Below, piece by piece: positions 20,071 through 28,631 of a stretch of 64,000 nt of DNA. Origin of the DNA: Ralstonia pickettii DTP0602 (lineage in GTDB: Bacteria > Pseudomonadota > Gammaproteobacteria > Burkholderiales > Burkholderiaceae); the NCBI GenBank assembly GCA_000471925.1, contig CP006669.1:496001-560000 (forward strand). The letters are read 5' to 3'. The position numbers and the translations under genes are program-made. Positions within the stretch are counted from its first letter, which is position 1, and every line of letters begins with the position of its first letter. The notes beneath the pieces were generated by a model that was given only the letters and a program-made list of their open reading frames with translations, searched no databases and was not told the DNA's origin.

Positions 20071-20402
20071 TCCAGCTTGCGCCGTTCCGCGAAAGGACAT
20101 CGGCCGATTCGTGCTGCCCCCGGTCACGGTTGGGCAGATACGCTTACATTGCATCACCGGGGTTGCTTCCGTTACACGGCGCCACATCTATGTGCCGCAT
20201 GGAGTGTATTTGTCGCGCGCAGGGCGTTGGGGTAAGTGCCGTACCTGACGCTTGCTTTCGCAATGACGCCTTTGACGCGTTGAAGGCCAAGCCGCCTCAG
20301 CAGAGAGGCACAGTTCGACTGGGGCCTGCCTTCGTGGCGTGCCTCGCTGGACGAGAGGCAAGCCGACGCCGGGCATAGTCCAACGAGTGGCGTTCGTAAC
20401 AC

Positions 20403-20682
20403 ATGATGCGGCCCGCCCAACGGGTAATCGGTGCCTATGGTGACCGTGTGGTGATGGAGAATGCGTTGGACGAAACCATCGCGGCGCTCTTCAAGGAGGC
20501 CGGCCCCATGGCTTCACCTGCCGGTGGTTCGGCGGACGCGCGCGCGAGACGCTCTCGCACACTATGGTCGCGCCATCGAGCGCCTGAAGGCAGGTGACTG
20601 GAGCGGCTTCGGCTCAGAACTCGATGCACTCAAATCGCTGCTCGAAGAGCTTGGTGCCGGCCGCCCCGAGGATCGAAGGTGA
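20403..20682 (+). pseudogene. UPF0182 membrane protein, 3' fragment
   Basis: Two overlapping frames give RVIGAYGDRVVMENALDETIAALF and then, after a frameshift, ALAHYGRAIERLKAGDWSGFGSELDALKSLLEEL. Together they are the C-terminal end of a UPF0182 (COG1615) large membrane protein, where these two phrases are joined by a Pro/Ala linker. The rest of this gene, normally about 900 codons, is missing. It marks a recombination edge beside the heat-shock island. Confidence 0.65.
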
Positions 20683-21020
20683 CGTTCTTCTGGCAGGCCA
20701 AAGTCCCCTTCGCGGCCATGAGGGGACCGTCGTCCGCCGCGCCACTAGGAGAACTGGCCTCTGTGCGAGCGGCCTCGTTCGCGACATGACATGTTTGCGC
20801 CGGTCTCGCGTTGTCGCAAGAGCCTCAATGTGCCCTTTTCCTCAGGCAGTGCCTTAATGAGCCGCCCGACAAAGTTAGACCTGAACGGTCGAGGTAGGAA
20901 ATACCAAGCATGCTCCAGATTCAAGTGGAAACTGCCTGGTTCTCCCGGCAAAAAAGCACCTCCTTAGCACTGATCCCAATAGACTTATTTGTACTTGTCC
21001 ACCTGTAGAGAATTAACCAA
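20683..21020. other. intergenic region upstream of the HAD operon
   Basis: About 340 bp without a credible gene. It should hold the promoter of the operon starting at 21021. No clear operator was seen. Confidence 0.4.
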
Positions 21021-21716
21021 ATGACATACAAACCGAAATTCATCAGCTTCGATTGTTACGGCACTCTCATTAACTTCGAAATGGGGCCGACAGCCAAAAA
21101 GATTTTCGAAGATCGCGTTCCGACTGATCAGATGCAGGCATTTCTTGACAGCTTCCGATTTTACCGCCTCGATGAAATATTAGGCGAGTGGAAACCTTTC
21201 TTTGACGTTATTGAAAATTCCATTCAACGGGCGTGCCAGGCACATGGCGTTGAATATCGCGCATCTGATGCGGTCGCCTTGTACGACGCGGTCCCAACTT
21301 GGCAGCCCCATCCGGACGTAGTTGAGGTGCTTGAGGCAATTGCTCCGCACATCCCGCTGGTGATTCTCTCGAATTCGATGGTCGATTTGATTCCGCATAG
21401 CGTCGCGCACCTCAAGGCGCCCTTCCACGCCGTTTACACCGCGGAGGAAGCACGCGCCTACAAACCGCGGGCCCAGATATTCGAATATATGTTCGATCAG
21501 CTCGGTTGCGGACCAGACCAGATGATGCACGTCTCGTCGAGCTTTCGTTATGACCTCATGACGGCGTCCGATCTGGGATTCATGGCCAAAGCGTTCATCG
21601 ATCGGGGTCACGAGCCCACTTCCGATAGCTATGGTGTCAACAGGTTGACCGATGTTCGCCAACTTCCCGGTTTGCTTGGACTTGAAGGCCTGTTTCCGAC
21701 CGCGATGGTGAAATGA
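21021..21716 (+). CDS. haloacid dehalogenase type II-like HAD hydrolase
   Basis: A 231-residue HAD-superfamily enzyme. The nucleophile is D11 in FDCYGTLINF; the second motif is ILSNS (about 115-119), the third has the Lys of YKPRAQIFEYMF, and the fourth is FRYDLMTASDLGF. This pattern is that of the 2-haloacid dehalogenase (type II) group, whose many members also act on other small substrates. Its stop overlaps the start of the next gene by four bases (ATGA), so it belongs to the kinase-aminotransferase operon and may process a phosphorylated intermediate there rather than a halo-acid. Confidence 0.85.
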   Translation: MTYKPKFISFDCYGTLINFEMGPTAKKIFEDRVPTDQMQAFLDSFRFYRLDEILGEWKPFFDVIENSIQRACQAHGVEYRASDAVALYDAVPTWQPHPDVVEVLEAIAPHIPLVILSNSMVDLIPHSVAHLKAPFHAVYTAEEARAYKPRAQIFEYMFDQLGCGPDQMMHVSSSFRYDLMTASDLGFMAKAFIDRGHEPTSDSYGVNRLTDVRQLPGLLGLEGLFPTAMVK

Positions 21717-22780
21717 GACGCATGATGCCGGAGAATCGCCCGATTACGGCAGCGGCGTTGAGCACAGCGGCGCCCAGCCTTGTTCTAGACGAAGTGGGAG
21801 CCTTGGTCAGTCGTCTCTACGGTATCGATGGCAGTGTCAAATCGCTGGCCGGTGAACGCGACCAGAATTGCTGCATAGAGACAGCGGATGGGACTCGTTA
21901 CGTTGTCAAGATCAGCAATCCATCGGAGCCGGTTTCGGTGGTCGATTTCCAGATCGCTGCGCTCGACCACATCGCCCGCGTATCGCCCGACCAGCCAGTG
22001 CCCCGAGTCGTGCGGACGCTTAGCGGACGTACGCGCGACACTGTGGCATTGGCCGATGGGCTTCAAACCACCGTGCGGATGCTTACCTATCTCGACGGCG
22101 TCCAGATTCGGGAGACTCCCCGGACCGCCGCACAGCGTCGGGCCATGGGGACAGTGCTCGCCAAACTAAACCTCGCGTTGCGCGATTTCACGCATCCTTC
22201 CGCGATGCACAATCTGCTCTGGAATGTTTCGGCGGCGCACCGGCTGACAGCGAAGCTCGATGGCATCGTGGACGCCTCGCGTCGCGCGCTCGCTGAGTCG
22301 TTCATGTCGCGCTTCAGCGACCATGTCCTGCCGCGTCTCGCCTCGGTGAGGGCGCAGGTAATCCACAACGACTACCATCTCTACAACGTTCTGGTCGCAC
22401 CCGACGATCATGAACGCATTTTGGGGATTATCGACTTCGGCGACATGCTGTATGCGCCGCTGGTCGGCGAGGTCGCTACAGCGGCGGCCTTTCATATGAC
22501 TGGCAACGCCGATCCGTTCGAGGGGCCTGCGCAGTTCGTCGGTGCCTATCACGCGACGCTGCCGCTTACCGAAATCGAGCAGGAGATCATCACTGATCTC
22601 ATGGCGACACGCCACCTGATCACAGCGCTGATTTCCGAATGGCGCGCCGCCCGCTACCCCGAGAACCGGGCCTACATCATGCGCCACAATCCCGCAGCAT
22701 GGGAAGCGCTCTCTCAGATGGCCGCTCTTTCCCGCAATGAGGCGCGCGACCGACTACTAACCGAAGTACGAAAAGGATAA
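21713..22780 (+). CDS. aminoglycoside-phosphotransferase-fold kinase
   Basis: A 355-residue kinase of the APH/choline kinase fold. VIHNDYHLYNVLV (around 220) is the catalytic loop with HxD and Asn, and GIIDFGDM (around 240) is the metal-binding DFG motif. The N-terminal lobe has YVVKISNP with the ATP-binding Lys. Fused or neighbouring kinase and class III PLP enzyme pairs are known from hydroxylysine metabolism (hydroxylysine kinase plus phospho-lyase), so a small amino alcohol or hydroxy amino acid is the likely substrate. This is inference from context. Downstream gene starts five bases later. Confidence 0.8.
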   Translation: MRRMMPENRPITAAALSTAAPSLVLDEVGALVSRLYGIDGSVKSLAGERDQNCCIETADGTRYVVKISNPSEPVSVVDFQIAALDHIARVSPDQPVPRVVRTLSGRTRDTVALADGLQTTVRMLTYLDGVQIRETPRTAAQRRAMGTVLAKLNLALRDFTHPSAMHNLLWNVSAAHRLTAKLDGIVDASRRALAESFMSRFSDHVLPRLASVRAQVIHNDYHLYNVLVAPDDHERILGIIDFGDMLYAPLVGEVATAAAFHMTGNADPFEGPAQFVGAYHATLPLTEIEQEIITDLMATRHLITALISEWRAARYPENRAYIMRHNPAAWEALSQMAALSRNEARDRLLTEVRKG

Positions 22781-22784
22781 GTGA

Positions 22785-24140
22785 ATGAAAAGTACCACTG
22801 ACCTCAACATGGTCAACGCCTATATCCCCGGACGTGCCAACGTGGGACCTGTCACTGCGGCGATGATCGATCGGCGCGATGCATTGCTCGGGCCGGCATA
22901 TAGGCTGATGTACGAACATCCGCTTCACATCGTGCGCGGCGAAGGCGTGTGGCTGATCGATCCGGAAGGTCGGCGTTATCTCGACGTTTACAACAACGTC
23001 GCGTCACTTGGACATTGTCACCCGGCGGTGACCGAGGCGATATGCAGGCAAGTGCAGACCCTCGCGACCAACACCCGCTATCTGCACGACACGATCCTCG
23101 AACTGGCCGAACGCCTGCTCGCGAGCGTGCCTGAGACTAACCTTGCCCATCTCATGTTGACCTGCACGGGCAGCGAGGCAAACGACCTTGCCTATCGCAT
23201 CGCAAAGGTGCGCACCGGTAGCACGGGCGTGATCGTGACCGAAACCGCCTATCATGGCTTTACCGACGCAGTGTCGCAATTCTCGCCATCACTCGGCGTG
23301 ACAGTCGATCTCGGCGCCCACGTTCGCCTGGTTCCAGCACCGCGTCTCTATCATGCTGAGGGTGCTGACCTCTCAGAACGCTTCACGCGCGATGTCGAGG
23401 CGGCGATCGCCGATCTTCGGCGTCACGGCATCAAGCCTGCGGCACTGATTGTCGATTCCCTGTTCACGAGCGACGGCATCCTTCCTGAACCAGCGGGCTT
23501 TTTGAAGGGCGCGGTCGACGCGATCAAGCGGGCTGGCGGCCTTTTTATCGCCGACGAGGTCCAGCCAGGCTTCGGCCGGACCGGCGAGCATATTTGGGGT
23601 TTTCAGCGTCACGGTGTCATCCCCGACATCGTCACCCTCGGCAAGCCGATGGGCAATGGACAGCCTGTCGCGGGGCTGCTGGCCACTGCTGACGCGCTGG
23701 CAGAATTCGGAAAGAACTCAAGATACTTCAACACATTCGCCGGCAATACCGTATCGTGTGCGGCTGCGCTGGCGGTCTTGGATACGATCGAGAAGGAAAG
23801 CCTGGTGCAGCATGCCGCCAGGGTAGGCAACATCCTGCGTGACGGCATCGCCGATCTCGCCACCCGACATGAGGCCATTGGTGACGTGCGTGGCGTGGGC
23901 CTGTTCGTCGGCGTTGAACTTGTCTCGGACCGCGCATCGCGAACGCCCGATCGCGAGCTTACCACCCGGGTAGTCAATCGAATGCGCGACAAGGGCGTCT
24001 TGCTCAGCGCCTGTGCGATGGGGCACAATGTTCTCAAGATTCGACCACCACTGGTGCTATCCTCGGAACAAGCCGGCATCGTCATCGAAACGCTCGACGA
24101 AGCGCTAACACAGTGCAATCCGCAAAGCGGAGGTAACTAG
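22785..24140 (+). CDS. class III PLP-dependent aminotransferase or phospho-lyase
   Basis: A 451-residue fold-type I PLP enzyme of aminotransferase class III. The Schiff-base Lys is K287 in VTLGKPMGNG, the pyridine-nitrogen Asp is D257 in FIADEVQPGFGRTG, and TCTGSEAND (127-134) binds the cofactor phosphate. The VYNNVASLGHCHP stretch is typical of the phospho-lyase branch (ethanolamine-phosphate and phosphohydroxylysine lyases) as well as related aminotransferases. With a kinase immediately upstream, a phospho-lyase acting on a phosphorylated amino compound is a good guess: it would release phosphate and ammonia and give an aldehyde. Confidence 0.9.
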   Translation: MKSTTDLNMVNAYIPGRANVGPVTAAMIDRRDALLGPAYRLMYEHPLHIVRGEGVWLIDPEGRRYLDVYNNVASLGHCHPAVTEAICRQVQTLATNTRYLHDTILELAERLLASVPETNLAHLMLTCTGSEANDLAYRIAKVRTGSTGVIVTETAYHGFTDAVSQFSPSLGVTVDLGAHVRLVPAPRLYHAEGADLSERFTRDVEAAIADLRRHGIKPAALIVDSLFTSDGILPEPAGFLKGAVDAIKRAGGLFIADEVQPGFGRTGEHIWGFQRHGVIPDIVTLGKPMGNGQPVAGLLATADALAEFGKNSRYFNTFAGNTVSCAAALAVLDTIEKESLVQHAARVGNILRDGIADLATRHEAIGDVRGVGLFVGVELVSDRASRTPDRELTTRVVNRMRDKGVLLSACAMGHNVLKIRPPLVLSSEQAGIVIETLDEALTQCNPQSGGN

Positions 24141-24167
24141 GGCCGACACTGACGGTAGTATCGACTC

Positions 24168-24671
24168 ATGCGAGCTTCAGCTTCCCTCGACCAGTTTGAC
24201 ATCAAGATTCTTGTGCATCTTCAGCGCGAGGGACGCTGTTCGAATGTCGACCTGGCCGCAGCCATTGGCCTCAGTGAAAGCCCATGTCTTCTCCGCACGA
24301 AACGGCTTCAGGAAACCGGCGTTATCCGTGGCTACCGTGCGGAGGTCGCACTGGAGAAGCTGGGCAGCCACGTAATCGTGTTTTCCGAGGTTACTATCAG
24401 CAGCCATCGGCCCCAAGACTTCCGCAAATTTGAAGCAGGGGTTGAGAAGTACCACGAAATCGTCGAATGCTACAACGTCAGTGGCGGTTACGATTACCTT
24501 CTGAAAGTCATCGCACCTAATATCGCTTATTTTCAGACACTAATGGAGCAGTTGTTGAAAGACGATATCGGGATCGAAAGATTTTCCAGCCGGATCGTAT
24601 TGCGCAAGCCGCTTGAACAACGGGGGTATCCGCTGCGAATTATTGCAACCGGAAGGCCGGACTGGGATTAA
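24168..24671 (+). CDS. Lrp/AsnC-family regulator
   Basis: A 167-residue regulator with an N-terminal winged helix (LDQFDIKILVHLQREGRCSNVDLAAAIGLSESPCLLRTKRL) and a C-terminal ligand-binding RAM domain (GGYDYLLKVIAPNIAYFQTLMEQLL). Lrp-type regulators sense amino acids and often control the adjacent catabolic genes. It begins 27 bp after the aminotransferase, on the same strand, so it is the last gene of the operon and probably its own controller. Confidence 0.9.
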   Translation: MRASASLDQFDIKILVHLQREGRCSNVDLAAAIGLSESPCLLRTKRLQETGVIRGYRAEVALEKLGSHVIVFSEVTISSHRPQDFRKFEAGVEKYHEIVECYNVSGGYDYLLKVIAPNIAYFQTLMEQLLKDDIGIERFSSRIVLRKPLEQRGYPLRIIATGRPDWD

Positions 24672-25106
24672 TGAAATGCGCACTGCCCATAAAAATCTCG
24701 CGCTGGTGCCGACGTAGTGGTCGCCGGCGCGATGCGTCGTTGCGACACTGCCCCTACCAGGACCGCCCAACTATAGGGGTAATCGTCCTTTTGCAGCAGA
24801 TTGATACGGTCAGGCTTGAAAAGACGTTCCAAAACAATGACTCATTGATTCTTCGTTTCGCGCTGCACCGTCCTTTCTTTGCGGATTGGTACGCGGTTGG
24901 CAGGCGCTGTCTCGCCAAAGTTTGCCTGGCCAGCCTGCGAAGCTGCTGTCGTAGCTACCGCTGCGAAGGTACTGCCGTATTTCGGTCTCAAGCCACTGCG
25001 GTGTGCCAAGCTGTGGCAGATTTTGCTCTGCGGCGTTCGATGGCAGTTATGCCATAGCCTGTCGGGTTCTTGCGCCACTTCCTTGGATCAGCGCGTCAAT
25101 GTAGGA
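24672..25106. other. no gene recognised
   Basis: About 430 bp between the Lrp gene and an ISKra4 stub. Open frames are short and lack any support. Confidence 0.4.
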
Positions 25107-25267
25107 GACCGCGCCAAAACGGGGGCTGACTAAGCGGCAAGGCGGTGGCGTTCTCCTCCGGCGACGGAGGGATACCATCGCTCAATGTGCGATCGGAACT
25201 GGTCATTGAGCACGGCCATCCGGATTTGTAGCAAGTTGTGCGCGTGCCGAGGCCGCCAGGCCATCTG
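25107..25267 (-). mobile_element. ISKra4-family element, 160-bp end fragment
   Basis: The sequence starts with the element's left terminal repeat (GACCGCGCCAAAACGGGGGC) and continues through the transposase 3' end until CCATCTG, where similarity to the complete copy stops. It is a third copy, reduced to one end, again lying beside an H-NS gene. Confidence 0.85.
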
Positions 25268-25354
25268 GGGGCGTGGCCAAGATACGGGAATCCGCTATCA
25301 CAAGGGCTACGGCCGCAGTTCTATCCGCGGCCGATGCCGAGTTAACCGACATCG

Positions 25355-25615
25355 CTACCCGACGCGGAAAAACTCGACGCTCTGCCCCGCATGGAAGGCC
25401 CGCTTGAGCCACGACGGCATCTCGCCCTGCCCGTCCCAGGTCAGCCCCTCCGCATTGCGGTAGCAGACCACCGGCGCCGCTGGTGCGGGCGGTGGAGGTG
25501 GAGGCGGCGGCGCGAAGCACCCCGCCGCGTCGAGGTCTTCGAGGGTGAGCCCGTAGTCGTCCATCCGCGCCTGGATCCAGCGGATCGCGTCCGCCCGCTC
25601 AGTCTTTGCTGTCAT
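25355..25615 (-). CDS. small H-NS family nucleoid protein
   Basis: An 86-residue H-NS-like protein. Residues 1-34 (AIRWIQARMDDYGLTLEDLDAAGCF) form the short dimerising helix seen in Burkholderiales H-NS, followed by a run of prolines (36-47) and the C-terminal DNA-binding domain with CYRNAEGLTWDGQGEMPSWLKRA. The core WDGQGEMPSW replaces the usual WxGRGRxPxW, so it lacks the Arg hook that inserts in the DNA minor groove. The start ATG lies inside the end of a KfrA-tail remnant, 14 bases before its stop in another frame, mirroring the arrangement at 27.3 kb. Confidence 0.7.
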   Translation of the reverse strand: MTAKTERADAIRWIQARMDDYGLTLEDLDAAGCFAPPPPPPPPAPAAPVVCYRNAEGLTWDGQGEMPSWLKRAFHAGQSVEFFRVG

Positions 25616-25745
25616 CGCTGCCGTCACTGCCGTCACTGCTGTCGTTGCCTTCGTCCTGATTGCCAGGCAGCGCCGCCGCCCCCGGCTCGTTGCCCGGCTC
25701 TTCCCCTTGGACTTCCTACGCAGTGGCCGCCGAACTTCCGGCCTG
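25599..25745 (-). pseudogene. KfrA-tail duplication
   Basis: This stretch, read in the appropriate frame, gives an acidic tail (NQDEGNDSSDGSDGSDDSKD, stop) that repeats the last residues of the KfrA-like protein at 27306-28514 with one extra SDG. Upstream similarity fades near 25745. It is a duplicated 3' end and shows that the KfrA and H-NS genes were copied as a unit. Confidence 0.7.
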
Positions 25746-25799
25746 CCGAGTTTCCTAGTCCGAAGGGGGGCGGACCGGCCGCGCCCGCCAACCTGTCGT

Positions 25800-27125
25800 T
25801 CAGGACAAGAGATCGATGAGGAAACGCTCGGGCTTCTTGCCAATCCACGCGGGAGCCCGACCGCGCCCCGACCAGGTCTGGCCCGTCTTGGGATTGCGGT
25901 ATTTCGGGCGCGGCGCGGCCTTCGTCTTGGTCGGAACAGCGCGGGCAGCGGGCTCAACGCTGGGCTTGCCCGCAATGTCCTCAATGCTGAGGTCGTACTC
26001 CTGCATCCACTGCTGAATTTCCTCCACGACCTTTGGCACTTCCGTGGCTCGCAACTGCTCAAGTTGCGCATTGACAGATGCCAGTTGAGCGAGCAGTGAG
26101 GATTTGGACGGGCTTTGCGTTGCGGTAGGCGCTTTTTGCTCCTGTCGCGGCTTCCGGGGTTGCGTCTTCTGAGTCGGTGCTTCCGGGGCAGCCTCCACTC
26201 CAGGCAGTGTGATCTGCTTCGGCCCGCGCTTGCGGGTTGGGGTCTCTTGGGTCGTGACTTCCGGAGCGGCAACTTCCGCCAGGATTTTCGGCTTCCGACC
26301 GCGCTTCGGGGTCCGCCTCTCTTCCGGCGCAGCTTCCGGAGCGGCGGTTTCGGTGAGCGCTTTCAGCTTCCGACCGCGCTTCGGGGTCCGCGTCTCTTCC
26401 GGCGCAGCTTCCGGAGTGGCCGTTTCGGTGAGCGCTTTCGGCTTCCGACCGCGCTTCGGGGCCCGCGTCTCTTCCGGCGCCGCTTCCGGAGTGGCCGTTT
26501 CGGTGAGCGCTTTCGGCTTCCGGCCGCGCTTCGGGGCCCGCGTCTCTTCCGGTGCAGCTTCCGCAGCGGCAGTTTCGGTGAGCGCCTTCGGCTTCCGACC
26601 GCGCTTCGGGGCCCGCGTCGCTCCCGGCGCCGCTTCCGCAGCTGGGGCATAACGCGGTGCTAGCGGGGCGGCCGTTTCGGTCCGTTCGTCCTGGGCGGCA
26701 GCTTCCGTCGGTTCGTCCGCGGCCAGGACTTCCACCGGCGCTTTGGCCACGGCTTCCGTGGTCGCTGCCGAGGGCATGGCTTCCATGGGCGCTGCCGGCG
26801 CGTCAGATTCCGTCAACGCTTCCAAGGCGGCGGTTTCCCTCGATGCTTCCGGTGCCACGTCTGCCGTGGAAGCGTCCGGGGCTGTGTAAGGCCGCCGGCG
26901 CCGATAGGACACGGTCGCCGTCGGGCCGCTATCCCGGCTTGTGGACCAGAAGTCCAAGCGTCGGGTCTGCGTGTCAGCGCTGCCACGAGCAACGCCTGCA
27001 TCACTGGCTTCACCCATGACGGGATCCGCGTCGAGCATCGCCTCCGCGGTGGGAAGCTCCATCTGACCAAGTCCGTCCGTCGCCTGGCTCGCGACCACGG
27101 GTTCCACCACTTGCTTCGGGGTCAA
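25800..27125 (-). CDS. repeat-rich H-NS family protein with AT-hook-like repeats
   Basis: A 441-residue protein. The N-terminal 170 residues are Ala/Glu/Pro-rich and probably disordered. Residues about 170-300 contain five tandem 25-residue repeats centred on PKRGRKPKALTETA, plus a sixth degenerate unit; RGRKPK resembles an AT-hook. Next comes an H-NS oligomerisation helix (LLAQLASVNAQLEQLRATEVPKVVEEI) and the C-terminal H-NS DNA-binding domain (YRNPKTGQTWSGRGRAPAWIG). Start: no ATG fits; a TTG at 27125 follows AAGGAG at a good distance and overlaps the stop of the preceding small ORF (TTGA). It probably binds and silences AT-rich foreign DNA. Confidence 0.8.
   Translation of the reverse strand: MTPKQVVEPVVASQATDGLGQMELPTAEAMLDADPVMGEASDAGVARGSADTQTRRLDFWSTSRDSGPTATVSYRRRRPYTAPDASTADVAPEASRETAALEALTESDAPAAPMEAMPSAATTEAVAKAPVEVLAADEPTEAAAQDERTETAAPLAPRYAPAAEAAPGATRAPKRGRKPKALTETAAAEAAPEETRAPKRGRKPKALTETATPEAAPEETRAPKRGRKPKALTETATPEAAPEETRTPKRGRKLKALTETAAPEAAPEERRTPKRGRKPKILAEVAAPEVTTQETPTRKRGPKQITLPGVEAAPEAPTQKTQPRKPRQEQKAPTATQSPSKSSLLAQLASVNAQLEQLRATEVPKVVEEIQQWMQEYDLSIEDIAGKPSVEPAARAVPTKTKAAPRPKYRNPKTGQTWSGRGRAPAWIGKKPERFLIDLLS
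26200..26645. repeat. 75-bp tandem repeats inside the H-NS gene
   Basis: Five near-identical units of 75 bp plus a degenerate sixth encode the repeated PKRGRKPK blocks. Differences between units are mostly single bases, which suggests recent expansion by slippage or unequal crossing-over. Confidence 0.8.
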
Positions 27126-27322
27126 TTTTCGTTCTCCTTCATGGAAGACACTGCAGGTGCAGACGCTTCCTTATTCCATGGACGGTGAGACCTTGTCTCT
27201 TGCGTGTCGTTCGAACTTACCCATCGGCGTTTATGTGATGCAAGGTTGGGGGATTGCCCGTCGTCGTCCATCTGCGCCTGGATCCAGCGGATCGCGTTCG
27301 CCCGCTCAGTCTTTGCTGTCAT
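27122..27322 (-). pseudogene. truncated small H-NS gene downstream of kfrA
   Basis: A 66-codon frame whose first 20 residues (MTAKTERANAIRWIQAQMDD) repeat the start of the small H-NS protein at 25355-25615. After residue 23 the sequence is unrelated. The start again lies within the 3' end of the KfrA-like gene and the stop overlaps the TTG start of the repeat-rich H-NS gene, which may couple their translation. Confidence 0.65.
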
Positions 27323-28514
27323 CGCTGCCGTCACTGCTGTCGTTGCCTTCGTCCTGATTGTTGGGTAGCGCCGCCCCCGGCTCGTCGCCCTGTTCTTCGC
27401 CCAGCTCATCCTGCTGAGCTTCCCCCTGACCGTCGCCCTGCTCTTCCGGCGCGGTCGCCGCCGAACTGCCGCCCTTGCGCCGCCTTCCACCACCGCCACC
27501 GCCGTCGCGTTCGCGCGGCGCGACGCGCAGGGTGGCCAGCAACTGGCGCGCGAGCGCCGCTTCCGCTTCGGCCCGCACGGCCCGGCGCTGCGCCGCGGCG
27601 AGTTCCGCCTGCACGGTGTCCAGGTCGCCCGCCGCCTTGCGCTGCGCCTGCTCGGTGGCCGCGAGCCGCTCGGCCAGCGCCACGGTCTGCGCTTCCAGCT
27701 TCGCGCGGCCCTCCGCCTGCGCCACCGCCGCATCGCGCGCCTCGCTGCGTGCCGCCGCCAGTTCGGCGCGCAGGTCTTCGGCCGTGCGCTCGCTCTTCTG
27801 GCGCGCGGTGCGCTCCTGGTCCAGTTCGCGCAGGCTGCGCCGCTCGCTGGCTTCCGCCCGTTCCTGCGCGAGCGTCACGGCCTCGCGCGCCCGCTCCAGC
27901 TCCGCCGAGAATTGGGTACGCAGGTCCGCCAGCTGCCTGCCCGCGGCCTCCAGTTCCGCCCGCCCCGCTTCCAGCCGGGCCTGGGTCGCCGCGTGGACCT
28001 GCCGCTGCGCGGCCAGGTCCGCCTGCACGGCGCCGTGCGCGTCGCGCGCCTCGGCCAACTGCGCCGAGAGGGCGGCCACCTCCTCCCGGGCCGCCGCGGT
28101 CTCGGCCCGCGCGGCGTCACGCTCGGCCTCGGCGGCGCTGGCCGCGTGGCGGGCCTCGGCGCGCAGCGTGGCCAGCTCGCCGGTGGCGGCCTCGTTGGCC
28201 GCCTGCCAGATGGTCTGGACCGCCCCGGCCGCGATGTCCTTCAACGCCTCCGGCAAGTCGGGATGGTCGATGGTCACGCGCGTGCGCCCGCGCAGTTCCT
28301 GCCAGAACGCCTGCAGCACCTCGGCGGGCGTGCCCATGCTGCCCTTGCGCACCAGGCTGTAGAGCTTGTTGGCGGTGGGCGTGACGCCGTAGCGGAAGAA
28401 CAGCAGGCCGCAGACCTCGCGGTACAGCGCGCGGGTCTCGGGGAAGCGGCTGCGCAACTCGGCCAGGTCGGTTTGCAGCGCGGCGTCGGTCAGATCCAGG
28501 TCGGCAGCGGGCAT
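27306..28514 (-). CDS. KfrA-like DNA-binding coiled-coil protein
   Basis: A 402-residue protein: an N-terminal KfrA-type DNA-binding domain (about 20-120, with CGLLFFRYGVTPTANKLYSLVRKGSMGTP), a long Ala/Glu/Arg-rich coiled coil (about 120-345), a Gly-rich hinge (GGGGGGRRRKGG) and an acidic tail ending DDSKD. KfrA proteins of broad-host-range plasmids bind an operator at their own promoter, repress themselves and help plasmid retention, probably through filament-like polymers. The gene is divergent from a tyrosine recombinase and the shared upstream region contains three symmetrical sites. The region is strongly GC-rich. Confidence 0.85.
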   Translation of the reverse strand: MPAADLDLTDAALQTDLAELRSRFPETRALYREVCGLLFFRYGVTPTANKLYSLVRKGSMGTPAEVLQAFWQELRGRTRVTIDHPDLPEALKDIAAGAVQTIWQAANEAATGELATLRAEARHAASAAEAERDAARAETAAAREEVAALSAQLAEARDAHGAVQADLAAQRQVHAATQARLEAGRAELEAAGRQLADLRTQFSAELERAREAVTLAQERAEASERRSLRELDQERTARQKSERTAEDLRAELAAARSEARDAAVAQAEGRAKLEAQTVALAERLAATEQAQRKAAGDLDTVQAELAAAQRRAVRAEAEAALARQLLATLRVAPRERDGGGGGGRRRKGGSSAATAPEEQGDGQGEAQQDELGEEQGDEPGAALPNNQDEGNDSSDGSDDSKD

Positions 28515-28542
28515 GGGAGAAAAACGTAAAAGTGATGATAAA

Positions 28543-28631
28543 TATTACACCGTAATACGTAATAAAGCTAATTTCAGACGGCATACTTTAGACATAACTG
28601 CGCTTATGTCTACACATAAGTCCGCTTATGT
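28543..28631. promoter_or_regulatory. three palindromic sites between kfrA-like gene and recombinase gene
   Basis: Three inverted repeats lie in the divergent AT-rich intergenic region: TATTAC-ACC-GTAATA (28543-28557), TAGACATAA-CTGCGC-TTATGTCTA (28589-28612, perfect 9-bp arms) and ACATAAG-TCCG-CTTATGT (28614-28631). The last two share the half-site CTTATGT/ACATAAG. They are good candidates for KfrA-like autorepression and for control of the recombinase. Confidence 0.65.

Noticed and set aside
26200..26645. CRISPR array
   Set aside because: The 75-bp tandem units have no variable spacers and are in frame with a protein; they are coding repeats.
27254..28384. Pro/Arg-rich plus-strand frame opposite the kfrA-like gene
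   Set aside because: Antisense to a coiled-coil gene with strong codon bias; not a real protein.
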